A stretch of 5,858 nucleotides of DNA from the NCBI GenBank assembly GCA_946887385.1, contig CAMPKU010000245.1, positions 1 to 5,858 on the forward strand, given 5' to 3'. The number at the start of each line of letters is the position of its first letter. The first letter of the stretch is position 1. Source of the stretch: an uncultured Gammaproteobacteria bacterium. GTDB taxonomy: Bacteria > Pseudomonadota > Gammaproteobacteria > Rariloculales > Rariloculaceae. Of the stretch, positions 5,653 to 5,858 are shown in pieces. A model generated the notes under the pieces. It was given only the letters and a program-made list of their open reading frames with translations. It was not told the origin of the DNA and made no database searches. Position numbers and translations under genes: made by a program.

Positions 5653-5858
5653 ATGAATCGCAAGCTAGCAGACGAAGTCGCGCGAACGAACGCGGAGTTC
5701 GAAAAGCTGAAATCTAATCGCGTCGACGACGAAACGCCGCGCGAGACACCGCAAAGGCAGGCGCCGGGTGCGCGCGGATGGCGGCGTCCCGATCTCGAAC
5801 GCTGGACGACCGAGGAGCTACGCTCGGCCGCCGCAACGCTCGAAATTGACGGCGCGGA
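5653..5858 (+). CDS. N-terminal part of a small charged protein of unknown function (3' truncated)
   Basis: ATG 5653 has an AAGGGTG ribosome-binding site 7 bases upstream, and the frame stays open for 68 codons to the window edge. Residues 1-22 look like a charged helix (LADEVARTNAEFEKLKSN). Residues 23-45 are a Pro/Gly/Arg/Asp-rich, probably disordered linker, followed by a helix at about 46-65 (DLERWTTEELRSAAATLEI). The WTTEELRSAAATLEIDGA stretch is faintly reminiscent of SAP or Rho-N helix-turn-helix modules, where an ELR..A..L.I.G pattern is typical; that would suggest nucleic-acid binding, but the rest of the module is outside the window. There is no signal peptide or membrane segment, so it is probably cytoplasmic. 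Codon use is less GC-biased than in the neighbours (AAT, AAA, TCT, CTA, AGG occur early). Unrecognised gene. Confidence 0.55.
   Translation, partial: MNRKLADEVARTNAEFEKLKSNRVDDETPRETPQRQAPGARGWRRPDLERWTTEELRSAAATLEIDGA

Noticed and set aside
5300..5663. Two minus-strand ORFs (5300-5638 and 5448-5663) in the last intergenic region
   Set aside because: Low-complexity Ala/Arg/Thr composition, overlap with the DUF6152 3' end or with the next start, and no ribosome site. A repeated intergenic element could give such ORFs, but that cannot be shown from one copy.
5397..5717. Plus-strand ORF containing CTKCH, which looks like a c-type haem-binding CxxCH motif
   Set aside because: Single motif in an Arg/Ala-rich frame with no signal peptide and no ribosome site; it runs over the better-supported start at 5653 in another frame. 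The motif is probably chance.

Overview
This is a high-GC (roughly two-thirds G+C) bacterial window with tightly packed genes. It looks chromosomal, and the gene content suggests a Gram-negative proteobacterium. Three of its proteins carry export signals (one Tat, two Sec), and DUF6152-type proteins with this C-terminal extension are common in Steroidobacter-like gammaproteobacteria, sphingomonads and Acidobacteria. The taxon is an inference from protein style only. No RNA gene, insertion sequence, CRISPR array or phage gene was seen.

Layout. (1) 1-218 (+) is the 3' end of an unrecognised gene. (2) 222-1154 (+) is a Tat-exported metallo-beta-lactamase-fold hydrolase. It begins 3 bases after the previous stop, apparently on an ATT codon, and has Gly where many relatives carry the fourth metal-ligand Asp. 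(3) 1164-3122 (-) is a soluble hybrid histidine kinase (PAS-PAS-HisKA-HATPase-REC), convergent with gene 2 and only 9 bases away. (4) 3123-3365 is a divergent intergenic region that includes a possible 11-codon leader ORF overlapping the kinase start. (5) 3366-4298 (+) is a Sec-exported SGNH/GDSL esterase resembling the PAF-acetylhydrolase Ib catalytic subunit. (6) 4324-5328 (+) is a Sec-exported DUF6152 protein with a C-terminal extension, 25 bases downstream and probably in the same operon. (7) 5329-5652 is non-coding, with an alternating-CG inverted repeat and a 22-bp-spaced direct repeat. (8) 5653-5858 (+) is the start of a small charged protein cut by the window edge.

How they may work together. 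The exported hydrolase of the first transcription unit and the exported esterase plus DUF6152 protein of the second are all predicted to act outside the cytoplasm. The cytoplasmic kinase between them is divergent from the esterase pair and could sense a cytoplasmic or redox signal, but nothing in the sequence ties it to their regulation. No clearly new multi-gene system is evident. The points most worth checking are the ATT start, the altered metal site, the leader ORF and the domain make-up of the DUF6152 protein.
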